Positions 1 through 6,730 of a stretch of DNA of 11,532 nucleotides are shown here, one piece after another. The stretch comes from CANKHJ01 sp035556495 (GTDB lineage: Bacteria; Pseudomonadota; Alphaproteobacteria; Rhizobiales; Xanthobacteraceae): the NCBI GenBank assembly GCA_035556495.1, contig DATMEW010000034.1, forward strand, positions 1 through 11,532, read 5' to 3'. A program made the translations under genes and the position numbers. Position 1 is the stretch's first letter. Each line of letters starts with the position of its first letter. The notes under the pieces are model-generated. The model ran no database searches, was not told the DNA's origin, and saw only the letters and a list, made by a program, of their open reading frames with translations.

Positions 1-1200
1 GCGGAGATGCGCCGCCTCGGCTCGCTCGTCATGCGCGAGGGCGACCGCCATCAGGTCCCTGCCGGCGGCGCGCTGGCCGTGGATCGTGACGGCTTCTCCG
101 CCGCCGTGACGCAGGCGCTCAGCGAGCATCCGCTCATCACCATCTCACGCGGAGAGATCGCCGGCCTGCCGCCGGAGGACTGGGACAACGTCATCGTCGC
201 GACGGGCCCGCTGACCTCGCCGGCGCTGGCGCAGGCCATCGCCAAGCTCACCGGCAGCGACGCCCTTGCCTTTTTCGACGCCATCGCGCCGATCGTCCAT
301 CGCGACTCCATCGACATGGACAAGGCCTGGTTCCAGTCCCGCTACGACAAAACCGGCCCAAGCGGCAGCGGCGCGGATTATATCAACTGCCCGCTGGATC
401 GCGATCAATATGCCGCCTTCATCGCCGCGCTGCTGGACGGCGAGAAGACATCCTTCAAGGACTGGGAAACCAACACGCCGTATTTCGACGGCTGCCTCCC
501 CATCGAGGTCATGGCGGAGCGCGGGCCGGAAACCCTGCGCTTCGGCCCGATGAAGCCGGTCGGCCTCACCAATCCGCACAAGCCGGACCAGAAGCCCTAT
601 GCCGTCGTGCAGCTTCGTCAGGACAACAAGCTCGGCACGCTCTACAACATGGTCGGCTTTCAGACCAAGCTGAAGCATGGCGAACAGACCCGCATCTTCC
701 GCACCATTCCCGGCCTTGAAGGCGCGGAATTCGCGCGGCTCGGCGGCCTGCATCGCAACACCTTTCTCAACTCGCCGCAGTTGCTCGACGCGACGTTACG
801 CCTGAAGGCCGCGCCGCGCCTGCGCTTCGCCGGGCAGATCACCGGCTGCGAGGGCTATGTCGAATCCGCCGCGGTCGGCCTGATGGCGGGACGCTTCGCG
901 GCGGCGGAACGCCTTGGCCGCGCCGCGCAACTGCCGCCCGCCACCACGGCTCATGGCGCGCTGCTCGGCCATATCACCGGTGGACATATCGCCGATGACT
1001 CCGGGCCGCGTTCATTCCAGCCGATGAATGTGAATTTCGGCCTGTTCCCGCCGCTCACGGACGCGCCGACCCATGACGCCGATGGCAAAAAGCTGCGCGG
1101 GCCGGAGCGTGGCGTGGCCAGGAAGCGCGCGCTCTCCGCCCGCGCGCTGGACGATCTTTCCCAATGGCTCGGCGCGGATAGCGCGCAAGCGGCGGAATAA
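1..1200 (+). CDS. trmFO: Methylenetetrahydrofolate-tRNA-(uracil-5-)-methyltransferase TrmFO, 3' part (N-terminus outside window)
   Basis: TrmFO is an FAD- and folate-dependent enzyme that makes 5-methyluridine at position 54 of the tRNA T-loop, taking carbon from methylenetetrahydrofolate. The reading frame is open from base 1, and the first visible residues (AEMRRLGSLVMR) match an internal TrmFO segment, so the Met at base 7 is not the true start. Roughly the first 70-80 residues, including the N-terminal FAD-binding glycine motif, lie upstream of the window. Visible signatures are ATGPLTSP (bases about 199-222), YINCPL with Cys at 388-390, FDGCLPIE with Cys at 493-495 (probably the family's second catalytic cysteine), FGPMKPVGL, and the C-terminal flavin-domain stretch GQITGCEGYVESAAVG (about 832-879). 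The stop is TAA at 1198-1200. The gene converges on the NDUFAF6-like gene, with a palindromic repeat between them. Identification is strong; the catalytic role of each cysteine is inferred from family knowledge. Confidence 0.95.
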   Translation, partial: AEMRRLGSLVMREGDRHQVPAGGALAVDRDGFSAAVTQALSEHPLITISRGEIAGLPPEDWDNVIVATGPLTSPALAQAIAKLTGSDALAFFDAIAPIVHRDSIDMDKAWFQSRYDKTGPSGSGADYINCPLDRDQYAAFIAALLDGEKTSFKDWETNTPYFDGCLPIEVMAERGPETLRFGPMKPVGLTNPHKPDQKPYAVVQLRQDNKLGTLYNMVGFQTKLKHGEQTRIFRTIPGLEGAEFARLGGLHRNTFLNSPQLLDATLRLKAAPRLRFAGQITGCEGYVESAAVGLMAGRFAAAERLGRAAQLPPATTAHGALLGHITGGHIADDSGPRSFQPMNVNFGLFPPLTDAPTHDADGKKLRGPERGVARKRALSARALDDLSQWLGADSAQAAE

Positions 1201-1224
1201 CACCTCGGGTGCGAGCCCGCCTGC

Positions 1225-1290
1225 GATCATGCTTTTTACTGGAGCATGATCTTGTCCGAAAACCGCTTCACACTTTTCGGGATCATGCTC
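1225..1290. repeat. Rhizobiales-type palindromic intergenic repeat with three complementary arms
   Basis: GAGCATGATC (1242-1251) and GATCATGCTC (1281-1290) are perfect 10-base inverted arms. Inside them CCGAAAA (1256-1262) pairs with TTTTCGG (1274-1280), leaving an 11-base loop. A third arm, GATCATGCT (1225-1233), can also pair with AGCATGATC (1243-1251) around a 9-base loop, so two hairpins compete for the middle arm. From memory, this GCATGATC/CCGAAAA palindrome is widespread between genes in Rhizobiales genomes. It lies between convergent genes, and its last base is also the final G of the TAG stop of the minus-strand gene, so it may help terminate or stabilise both transcripts. There is no clear T-tract, so terminator function is only inferred. 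Confidence 0.8.
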
Positions 1291-2138
1291 TATCTAAACA
1301 TCCGCTCGGGCTTGCGGGACGCGCGCCACAGCAGCCATTGCCGCCGCCATGCCGGACTGTCGATGAAGGCATAAGGATCGTCCCCGGCGCGGGCGAAGCG
1401 GCGCAGCCGCGCACCGACCAGCGCATAAGGCATCAGCGCCGGCAGCGCCGCCGCCGGCAGCAGGTCGAGATGGCCGCCGGCTTCCGCCAGCCGTTGCTGC
1501 GCCAGCATCCGTAGCTCCCCCGCCGCCGCGCGCAGCTTCGCATGGTCGCCACCCGGCACCATGTCTTCATCCCCGACCCCGTGACGCTCGGCGACATCCA
1601 CAGGAAGAAAGAATCGCGAAGCGGCAACATCGGCCGGCAGGTTCACCAGATGCCGCGCCAGCGTGGCGGCGACGGCCAGCGGCCGCACCAGCGGCGCGAG
1701 ATGGGTTTCATGGCCGTCCATCAGAATCCGGATCGCACAGGCGAGCAGCGCGCCGGCGGTATCCATCGCATAGGATTCGAACGCGGAAAGGCTCGCCATC
1801 GGCTCGTCATAGATATCGAACCGCCGCGCCGCGACGACATTGTCCAGCAACGCCGGCGGCAGGTGATAGCCGGAGACCGTCGCCATCAATGCGCCCGCAA
1901 CGGGGTTCGAACGCGCCTCCTCGGCCCGCAGGCCGCTGAGCACCTCGCTCCACCATTGCAGGCGGATCTCCCCCGGCAGCGGTCCGCTCACCTTCTCGCG
2001 GACCCGCGCCAGCTCGATATCGAAGGCATGCAGCGCGAACAGTCCGCTACGATGACGCAGCGGCGCGAACAGCGTTGCGAGATAGCGGTCACGATCCGCC
2101 TCCCGCACCAGCTTTTCGCAATGGGCCACATTGTCCAT
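1290..2138 (-). CDS. Squalene/phytoene synthase-family protein, NDUFAF6-like (putative complex I assembly factor)
   Basis: This 282-residue protein has the all-alpha squalene/phytoene synthase fold signature but resembles the non-catalytic NDUFAF6 branch. Matching segments are READRDRYLATLFAP (12-26), FALHAFDIELARVRE (34-48), IRLQWWSEVL (58-67), the conserved Tyr in FESYAMDTAGALL (120-132), and FLPVDVAERHG (177-187). The two Asp-rich Mg/diphosphate motifs of true synthases are gone: the first reads AFDIELARVRE instead of a DDxxD type, and the second lacks the NxxRDxxxD pattern (HLVNLPADVAASRFFLP). Prenyl-diphosphate condensation is therefore unlikely. NDUFAF6 helps assemble respiratory complex I in mitochondria, and a similar role here is inference. 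It is the last gene of the yajC-secDF cluster, 63 bp after the Mth938 gene. The ATG at 2138 is chosen because an in-frame TGA lies 15 bp upstream; no strong Shine-Dalgarno is seen. Automatic annotation would probably say phytoene synthase. Confidence 0.85.
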   Translation of the reverse strand: MDNVAHCEKLVREADRDRYLATLFAPLRHRSGLFALHAFDIELARVREKVSGPLPGEIRLQWWSEVLSGLRAEEARSNPVAGALMATVSGYHLPPALLDNVVAARRFDIYDEPMASLSAFESYAMDTAGALLACAIRILMDGHETHLAPLVRPLAVAATLARHLVNLPADVAASRFFLPVDVAERHGVGDEDMVPGGDHAKLRAAAGELRMLAQQRLAEAGGHLDLLPAAALPALMPYALVGARLRRFARAGDDPYAFIDSPAWRRQWLLWRASRKPERMFR

Positions 2139-2201
2139 GATGTCGGCTCGTCACCCCGGTTCGATGCGCATCCGGCCGCCGTGGCGGCGGAATCGCAGCG
2201 G

Positions 2202-2585
2202 TCAATCAACGGCGATGAGCCCGGCTGCGACCCGCCGACTCTCCACCACCATGACGTTATAGGTCCTTACCGCGGCGCCGGTCGGCATCACATCCACGCT
2301 GACATTCAGCGCGCGGAGCCGCTCGCGCAGATGCGGCGACAGCGGCCGCAGGTCCATGCCGGTGCCGAGCAGGACGAAATCCAGCCCCTCGCCGGCATCC
2401 AGAATCGGCTTCAGTGCCCGGTCGTCGATCTCGCGCGGCTCGGCCGGCGGCCATGCCCAGATGCCGGCCGGGAGACAGAGAATGGAGCCGCGATGGGACA
2501 TGCCGCCGAAGCGGAACCCGCCGTTGCCATAGGCGTCGATGGGCGCGGCATGGGGAAGATGGCGCTCGCCGGTCAGTCCGCTCAT
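2202..2585 (-). CDS. Mth938-like domain protein (DUF498; NDUFAF3 homologue)
   Basis: This 127-residue protein covers a whole Mth938 domain. The N-terminal IDAYGNGGFRFGG (16-28) and the C-terminal half, LDFVLLGTG (68-76) through LRERLRALNVSVDVMPTGAA (86-105) to TYNVMVVESRRVAAGLI (108-124), align well with human NDUFAF3 as I recall it (VVVGTG ... GIAVEVQDTPNA ... VTGAALIP). NDUFAF3 is a mitochondrial complex I assembly factor; the bacterial proteins have no established biochemical activity. The protein looks soluble, with no signal peptide or membrane segment. The frame is open further upstream through secF, but an ATG at 2585 lies 17 bp past the secF stop and matches the usual family length, so I use it. 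Close spacing to secF implies co-transcription. The family assignment is firm; the role in complex I assembly is inferred. Confidence 0.9.
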   Translation of the reverse strand: MSGLTGERHLPHAAPIDAYGNGGFRFGGMSHRGSILCLPAGIWAWPPAEPREIDDRALKPILDAGEGLDFVLLGTGMDLRPLSPHLRERLRALNVSVDVMPTGAAVRTYNVMVVESRRVAAGLIAVD

Positions 2586-2602
2586 CCGGGTCCCCGTTCG
2601 GT

Positions 2603-3547
2603 TCAGGGCCGCGACGGCTTGTCCTCGACATCGTCGTCGCTGCCGCGATTCTGGCCGACGCCGAGATAGAGCAGCAGCGGAGCGGCGATCAGGATCGAGG
2701 TATAGCTGCCGACCAGCACCACGCCGAAGGTCATCACCGCCGTGAAGCCGTGGATCGCCTGCCCGCCGAAGATCAGCAGCGCGAGCAGGGCCAACGTCAC
2801 GGTGACATGGGTGATGACCGAGCGCGACAGCGTCGAGTTGCAGGCGAGGTTCAGCAGTTCGTCGATCGGCATCTTCTTGTAGCGGCGCAGCAGCTCGCGG
2901 ATGCGGTCGTAAATGACCACCGTGTCGTTCAGCGAATAGCCGAGAATGGTGAGCAGCGCCGCGATGCTGGTCAGGTCGAAGTCGATCTGCATGATCGACA
3001 TGAAGCCGATGGTCAGCACGATGTCGTGCAGATTGGCGATGGTCGCGCCCAGCGCGAACTGCCACTCGAAGCGGAACCAGAGATAGATGAGGATGCCCGT
3101 GATCGCGAGCACCATGCCGAGCGCGCCATAGGCCAGCAGTTCGGTCGAGACGCGCGGTCCCACGACCTCGACGCGCCGATACTCCAACTCCTCGCCGAGG
3201 GCGGCGCGCGCCTTCTGCACCGCCACCTGCTGGGCATCGTCGCCGCCGGGCTGCTGGGCGATACGGATCAGCACGTTGCTGGGTCCGCCGAATTCCTGGA
3301 GTTGGAACTCGCCGAGTTCGAGCGCCCCCAGCGTGGCCCGCATCTTGGCGAGATCGGCCGCGCGGCCGTCCTTCTCCTGCACCTCGATCAGCGTGCCGCC
3401 GACGAAGTCGATGCCGTAGTTCAGGCCATGGGTGAAGTAGAGCACCACCGCGAACACCGACAGCACCGCCGAGATCGGGAAGCTGATGCGCCGGAAGCGG
3501 ATGAAGTCGAAGCGGGTATCGTCGGGGACGAGGCGAAGGAGGCGCAC
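2603..3547 (-). CDS. secF: Protein translocase subunit SecF
   Basis: SecF pairs with SecD in the inner membrane and uses the proton motive force to pull preproteins out of the SecYEG channel on the periplasmic side. The 314 residues show the standard layout: a first transmembrane helix (about 22-42), the GIDFVGGTLIEV motif (45-56), a periplasmic domain (about 57-132), then five membrane helices. The conserved intramembrane motif GYSLNDTVVIYDRIRE is at 203-218, with Asp208 as candidate proton-relay residue. The tail is acidic and basic (RGSDDDVEDKPSRP). The start is GTG at 3547, chosen because the sequence from there (MRLLRLVPDD...FDFIRFRRISFP) matches how alphaproteobacterial SecF proteins begin; no clear Shine-Dalgarno precedes it. 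It follows secD by 31 bp. SecD and SecF are separate genes here, not fused. Confidence 0.97.
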   Translation of the reverse strand: MRLLRLVPDDTRFDFIRFRRISFPISAVLSVFAVVLYFTHGLNYGIDFVGGTLIEVQEKDGRAADLAKMRATLGALELGEFQLQEFGGPSNVLIRIAQQPGGDDAQQVAVQKARAALGEELEYRRVEVVGPRVSTELLAYGALGMVLAITGILIYLWFRFEWQFALGATIANLHDIVLTIGFMSIMQIDFDLTSIAALLTILGYSLNDTVVIYDRIRELLRRYKKMPIDELLNLACNSTLSRSVITHVTVTLALLALLIFGGQAIHGFTAVMTFGVVLVGSYTSILIAAPLLLYLGVGQNRGSDDDVEDKPSRP

Positions 3548-3578
3548 GGGGAACTCGCTTGCTGGCGGCCGGCCGGGA

Positions 3579-5183
3579 TCAGATCGGCACGACTTTCGGA
3601 CGCTGCCACCGCACCCACAGGGCGACGATGACGCGCGTCAGCGTGAAGGCGGTGAAAACGGTTGTGATGATGCCGATGCCGAAGGTCACGGCAAAGCCGC
3701 GCACCGGTCCGGTGCCGATGTAGAACAGCACGGCGGCGGCGATGAAGGTCGTAATGTTGGAATCGAGGATCGTTGCCAGCGCGCGGGTGAAGCCGGCATC
3801 GATGGCCGAGATGGCGCTGCGGCCGGCCCGCACTTCCTCGCGGATGCGCTCGTAGATCAGCACGTTGGAATCCACCGCGATGCCGACCGTGAGCACGATG
3901 CCGGCGATGCCGGGCAGCGTCAGCGTGGCGTTGAGCAGCGACAGGACACCGAAGATCATCGCGACGTTGATGGCGACCGCAAGCGAGGCGAAGATGCCGA
4001 ACAGGCCATAGGTCGCGATCATGAAGATCACCACCGCCGCCGAACCGATGTAGGAGGCGAGCATGCCCTTCTCGATGGAATCCTGGCCGAGCCCGGGGCC
4101 GACGGTACGCTCCTCGATGATGGTCAGGGGCGCGGGCAGCGCGCCGGCGCGCAGCAGGATCGAGAGGTCGTTGGCCTGTTCGAGGGTGAAGCTGCCGGAG
4201 ATCTGGCCGGAGCCGCCGATGATCGGCTCGCGGATCACCGGCGCGGAGATCACCTCGTTGTCCAGAACGATGGCGAAGGGCCGGCCGACATTCTCCTGGG
4301 TCGCCTGGGCGAAGCGTCGGGCGCCGCCGGAATTGAAGCGGAACGACACGATCGGCTCGCCGGTCCGCTGGTCGAAGCCGGGCTGCGCGTCGGTCAGGTC
4401 CGCGCCGGGCACGAGCACCTGCTTGCGGATGACATAGAGCGCACCGCCTTCCGCGCGGGTCCCGCGCAGCAGTTCCGATTCCGGCGGCGTGCCGCCGGGC
4501 TGCTGGGCCTGCTCCGGCGTCACCGAGGTGTCCACCATGCGGAAGTCCAGCTTCGCCGTGGTGCCGAGCAGCGCCTTGAGGCGGGTGGGGTCTTGCAGGC
4601 CGGGCACCTGCACCAGCACGCGGTCCGCGCCCTGGCGCTGGATCAGCGGCTCGACGGTGCCGAGTTCGTTGACGCGCCGTTCGACGATCTGGATCGACTG
4701 GTCCACCGCCTGCCGGACCCGTTCGATCACGGCGGGCTCGGTGGATGTCAACTGGATGAGGTTGCCGTTGGTGGTGATGTCGACGCTGCGCGCGCCGGTC
4801 GTGGCGAGAATGCCGCCCAGCGGCTGCGACAGGTCGCGCAGCTTGGCGAGCGCGTTCTGGACATCATTCGGCTCGCGAATGCGGACCTCGACGCTGTTGC
4901 CCCGCTGGGCAAGGCCGGTATAGGCGATGCGCGCGTCGCGCAGCACGCGCCGGGTGTCGTCCAGCAGCGCCTGCTGCTTCTCGCGGCGGACGGCGTTGGC
5001 ATCCACCTGCAACAGGATATGCGAGCCGCCTTGCAGATCGAGGCCGAGCACGATGTGCCGCTGCGCCCAGGTCGGCCAGCGGTCCCGCACGCTTTCGGGG
5101 ACAAAATTCGGAGCGGCGAACATGCAGACGACAAAGGCCGTCAGCAGGATCGCAGCGATCTTCATGGGCGACATATACAGCAT
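3579..5183 (-). CDS. secD: Protein translocase subunit SecD
   Basis: SecD is the larger half of the SecDF export motor. The 534-residue protein has a first membrane helix (about 7-25), the GLDLQGGSHILLQV motif (47-60), and a large periplasmic region (about 61-370) with the P1 head and base. Within that region are VERRVNELGTVEP (167-179), the SFRFNSGGARRFA segment (280-292) and AIVLDNEVISAPVI (304-317). The C-terminal five-helix bundle contains VDSNVLIYERIREE (437-450), whose Asp438 is the conserved membrane acidic residue implicated in proton transport. Length is in the usual range. ATG at 5183 gives the family's typical MLY... start; a GGAG lies about 10 bases upstream. The gap to yajC is 40 bp and to secF 31 bp, consistent with one operon. 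Confidence 0.97.
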   Translation of the reverse strand: MLYMSPMKIAAILLTAFVVCMFAAPNFVPESVRDRWPTWAQRHIVLGLDLQGGSHILLQVDANAVRREKQQALLDDTRRVLRDARIAYTGLAQRGNSVEVRIREPNDVQNALAKLRDLSQPLGGILATTGARSVDITTNGNLIQLTSTEPAVIERVRQAVDQSIQIVERRVNELGTVEPLIQRQGADRVLVQVPGLQDPTRLKALLGTTAKLDFRMVDTSVTPEQAQQPGGTPPESELLRGTRAEGGALYVIRKQVLVPGADLTDAQPGFDQRTGEPIVSFRFNSGGARRFAQATQENVGRPFAIVLDNEVISAPVIREPIIGGSGQISGSFTLEQANDLSILLRAGALPAPLTIIEERTVGPGLGQDSIEKGMLASYIGSAAVVIFMIATYGLFGIFASLAVAINVAMIFGVLSLLNATLTLPGIAGIVLTVGIAVDSNVLIYERIREEVRAGRSAISAIDAGFTRALATILDSNITTFIAAAVLFYIGTGPVRGFAVTFGIGIITTVFTAFTLTRVIVALWVRWQRPKVVPI

Positions 5184-5223
5184 GGCTCAACCGCTCCGAC
5201 CGTGACTTCCGGGAACCGACGTG

Positions 5224-5562
5224 TCAGTTCGCCTCGTCTTTCACGGGCTCGCCCTTGGCCCGGACGCCGGAGACCATTCCCCGCACCTGGCGGATACGGA
5301 TCCCCTCGGAAATCTCGACCTCCAGGGTCTCGTCGTCGATCACCTTGGTCACCTTGCCGATCAGGCCGCCGGACGTGATGACGGTGTCGCCGCGCCGCAC
5401 GTTCTTGATCATCTCCTGATGTTCCTTCGCCCGCTTCTGCTGGGGGCGCAGGATCAGGAAATACATGATGACGAAAATCAGCACGAAGGGCAGCAGGGAC
5501 ACCAGCAGATTGTCGCCCCCGGCGGCGCCGCCAAACTGGGCGAAAGCAGGTGTCACGAGCAT
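5224..5562 (-). CDS. yajC: Sec translocon accessory subunit YajC
   Basis: YajC is a small single-pass inner-membrane protein that associates with SecDF. The 112 residues have one hydrophobic helix (about 19-38, LLVSLLPFVLIFVIMYFLIL) followed at once by RPQQKRAKEHQEMIKNVRRGD, the hallmark of the family, and a cytoplasmic beta-rich domain (GDTVITSGGLIGKVTKVIDD, 58-77). The start ATG at 5562 has a good Shine-Dalgarno, GAAGGA (5570-5575 on the minus strand), 7 bases upstream. It is the first gene of the secDF cluster and diverges from the DUF815 ATPase gene; a candidate promoter is described separately. The N-terminal segment MLVTPAFAQF contains AFAQ, like a signal-peptidase site, but it sits before the membrane helix and is typical of YajC proteins rather than a cleaved signal. 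Confidence 0.96.
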   Translation of the reverse strand: MLVTPAFAQFGGAAGGDNLLVSLLPFVLIFVIMYFLILRPQQKRAKEHQEMIKNVRRGDTVITSGGLIGKVTKVIDDETLEVEISEGIRIRQVRGMVSGVRAKGEPVKDEAN

Positions 5563-5615
5563 GGGAGCGTCCTTCGGATGCGGCGCTGGCGCCGAAAAGG
5601 TTAAAAAGCCGGCGG

Positions 5616-5643
5616 ACTATAGCGGCCGCGCCCTCAATTGCAA
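5616..5643 (-). promoter_or_regulatory. Candidate sigma-70-type promoter for yajC-secD-secF
   Basis: On the minus strand TTGCAA (5638-5643) is followed after 16 bases by TATAGT (5616-5621), close to a housekeeping promoter. Transcription would begin near 5609 and leave a leader of about 47 bases before the yajC ATG, with the Shine-Dalgarno GAAGGA in it. A small perfect inverted repeat, CGGCGC-TG-GCGCCG (5581-5594), lies in this leader. Motif inspection only; no transcript data. Confidence 0.4.
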
Positions 5644-5693
5644 CGTGGCAGGAGGTTCGCCGCCGCATCGGGACAGGGATCGCCCGCTTGCCC

Positions 5694-5709
5694 CGGTCCG
5701 GCCGGACCG
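5694..5709. promoter_or_regulatory. 16-bp perfect palindrome, candidate operator
   Basis: CGGTCCGGCCGGACCG is a perfect 16-base palindrome. It lies 45 bases before the ATPase start codon and about 50 bases upstream of the candidate yajC -35 box, so it sits in the shared divergent control region. It has no loop or T-tract and is better read as a possible dimeric-regulator binding site than as a terminator. No regulator is identified, and short palindromes of G and C also arise by chance in such GC-rich DNA. Confidence 0.3.
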
Positions 5710-5754
5710 ATAAGCAACGGCACGAACGCTTTCCAGCCCGGTTCCGATATAATT

Positions 5755-6642
5755 ATGGCTTCTTCCGGTTCAACATCCCCTCTCGACCCCGACCTGCTGC
5801 GGAGAATCACCGAGGCGCTGGAGCGCCTCGCACCCCTGCCCGCGACTGCGCCCGACCTTTCCGCCGCGGACGCTTTCGTCTGGCAGCCGAAGGGCTCGCG
5901 GCTGCAACCCGTCCCGCGGGTCAACCGCGTCGAGATGGTGCTGCTCAAGGGCGTGGACCGGGTCCGCGACACCCTTCAGGAGAATACTGAGCGCTTCATG
6001 CGCGGCCTGCCGGCCAACAACGCCCTGCTCTGGGGCGCGCGCGGCATGGGCAAGTCGTCGCTGGTCAAGGCCGTTCATGCGACGGTCGGACGCGCCGCGC
6101 CGGCCGGAGGTCCCCGCCTGAAGCTGGTGGAAATCCACCGCGAGGACATCGAGAGCCTGCCGGACCTGATGACCATCATGCGCAATTCGCCGCATCGCTT
6201 CATCGTGTTCTGCGACGATCTCTCCTTCGATGCGGACGACACCTCCTATAAATCCCTGAAGGCGGTGCTGGACGGCGGCATCGAGGGTCGCCCGGACAAT
6301 GTGGTTTTCTACGCGACATCCAACCGGCGGCATCTGATGCCGCGGGAGATGATGGACAACGAACGCTCCACCGCCATCAACCCTGGCGAGGCGGTCGAGG
6401 AAAAGGTCTCGCTGTCCGACCGTTTCGGCCTCTGGCTCGGCTTCCACCGGTGCAGCCAGGACGAATATCTCGCGATGATCGACGGCTATGTGGCCCACTT
6501 CGGCCTGAACCATCCGGCCGACGCCCTGCGCCGCGAGGCGCTGGAATGGGCGACGACGCGCGGCGCGCGGTCCGGCCGCGTGGCCTGGCAGTTCATTCAG
6601 GACCTTGCCGGCCGGCTCGGCGTGACGCTGAAGGCGGACTGA
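5755..6642 (+). CDS. DUF815-family AAA-type ATPase
   Basis: This 295-residue protein belongs to the DUF815 family of P-loop ATPases, widespread in Proteobacteria and without an established function. Visible motifs are LLKGVDRVRDTLQENTERF (63-81), ahead of the nucleotide site; Walker A GARGMGKSS (94-102); Walker B FIVFCDDLSF (149-158) with adjacent acidic residues Asp154 and Asp155; a sensor-1-like ATSNRRHLMPREMMD (187-201) with Asn190; and LSDRFGLWLGF (220-230), which may provide an arginine finger. No membrane segment or signal is seen. The frame is open back to TTG at 5638, but ATG at 5755 gives the normal family start (a short tail, then LDPDLLRRITEALERLAP). No Shine-Dalgarno precedes this ATG, and a TATAAT sits one base before it, so the start is less certain than the identity. 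The gene is followed by a strong hairpin at 6671-6694 and converges with the nlpD-like gene. The substrate is unknown. Confidence 0.92.
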   Translation: MASSGSTSPLDPDLLRRITEALERLAPLPATAPDLSAADAFVWQPKGSRLQPVPRVNRVEMVLLKGVDRVRDTLQENTERFMRGLPANNALLWGARGMGKSSLVKAVHATVGRAAPAGGPRLKLVEIHREDIESLPDLMTIMRNSPHRFIVFCDDLSFDADDTSYKSLKAVLDGGIEGRPDNVVFYATSNRRHLMPREMMDNERSTAINPGEAVEEKVSLSDRFGLWLGFHRCSQDEYLAMIDGYVAHFGLNHPADALRREALEWATTRGARSGRVAWQFIQDLAGRLGVTLKAD

Positions 6643-6670
6643 GCGGCGCTGAAAGCCGCCGCGAAACGAA

Positions 6671-6694
6671 AAAGCCGGGCGCGCGCCCGGCTTT
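6671..6694. terminator. Intrinsic terminator between convergent genes
   Basis: AAAGCCGGGC and GCCCGGCTTT form a perfect 10-bp stem around a GCGC loop. On the minus strand the stem is followed by a T-rich run (TTCGTTTCGC after the stem's own Ts), making a good rho-independent terminator for the nlpD-like gene ending at 6731. On the plus strand the tail is CTTTCCTGTC, so it may also stop the ATPase transcript ending at 6642. It is likely bidirectional. Confidence 0.75.
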
Positions 6695-6730
6695 CCTGTC
6701 TGGTCGTCCTTGTCTGGTCGTCGGCCGCGA

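Noticed and set aside
1542..2669. 375-residue plus-strand open frame over the NDUFAF6-like and Mth938 genes
   Set aside because: It is antisense to two recognised genes; its His/Arg/Gln-rich translation has no family features.
2586..3065. N-terminal extension of the Mth938 gene into secF
   Set aside because: The 287-residue frame is open only because secF is GC-rich; its upstream part is an out-of-frame reading of secF. The domain starts after ATG 2585.
3486..5378. 630-residue plus-strand open frame opposite secD and yajC
   Set aside because: It is antisense to clear secD. Its translation is an Arg/Asp/His/Gly-rich mixture without domains, and long antisense frames are expected in DNA this rich in GC.
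5650..5655. Perfect AGGAGG in the yajC/ATPase intergenic region
   Set aside because: No ATG, GTG or TTG lies 4-12 bases downstream in a usable frame, so it does not define a start; likely chance.
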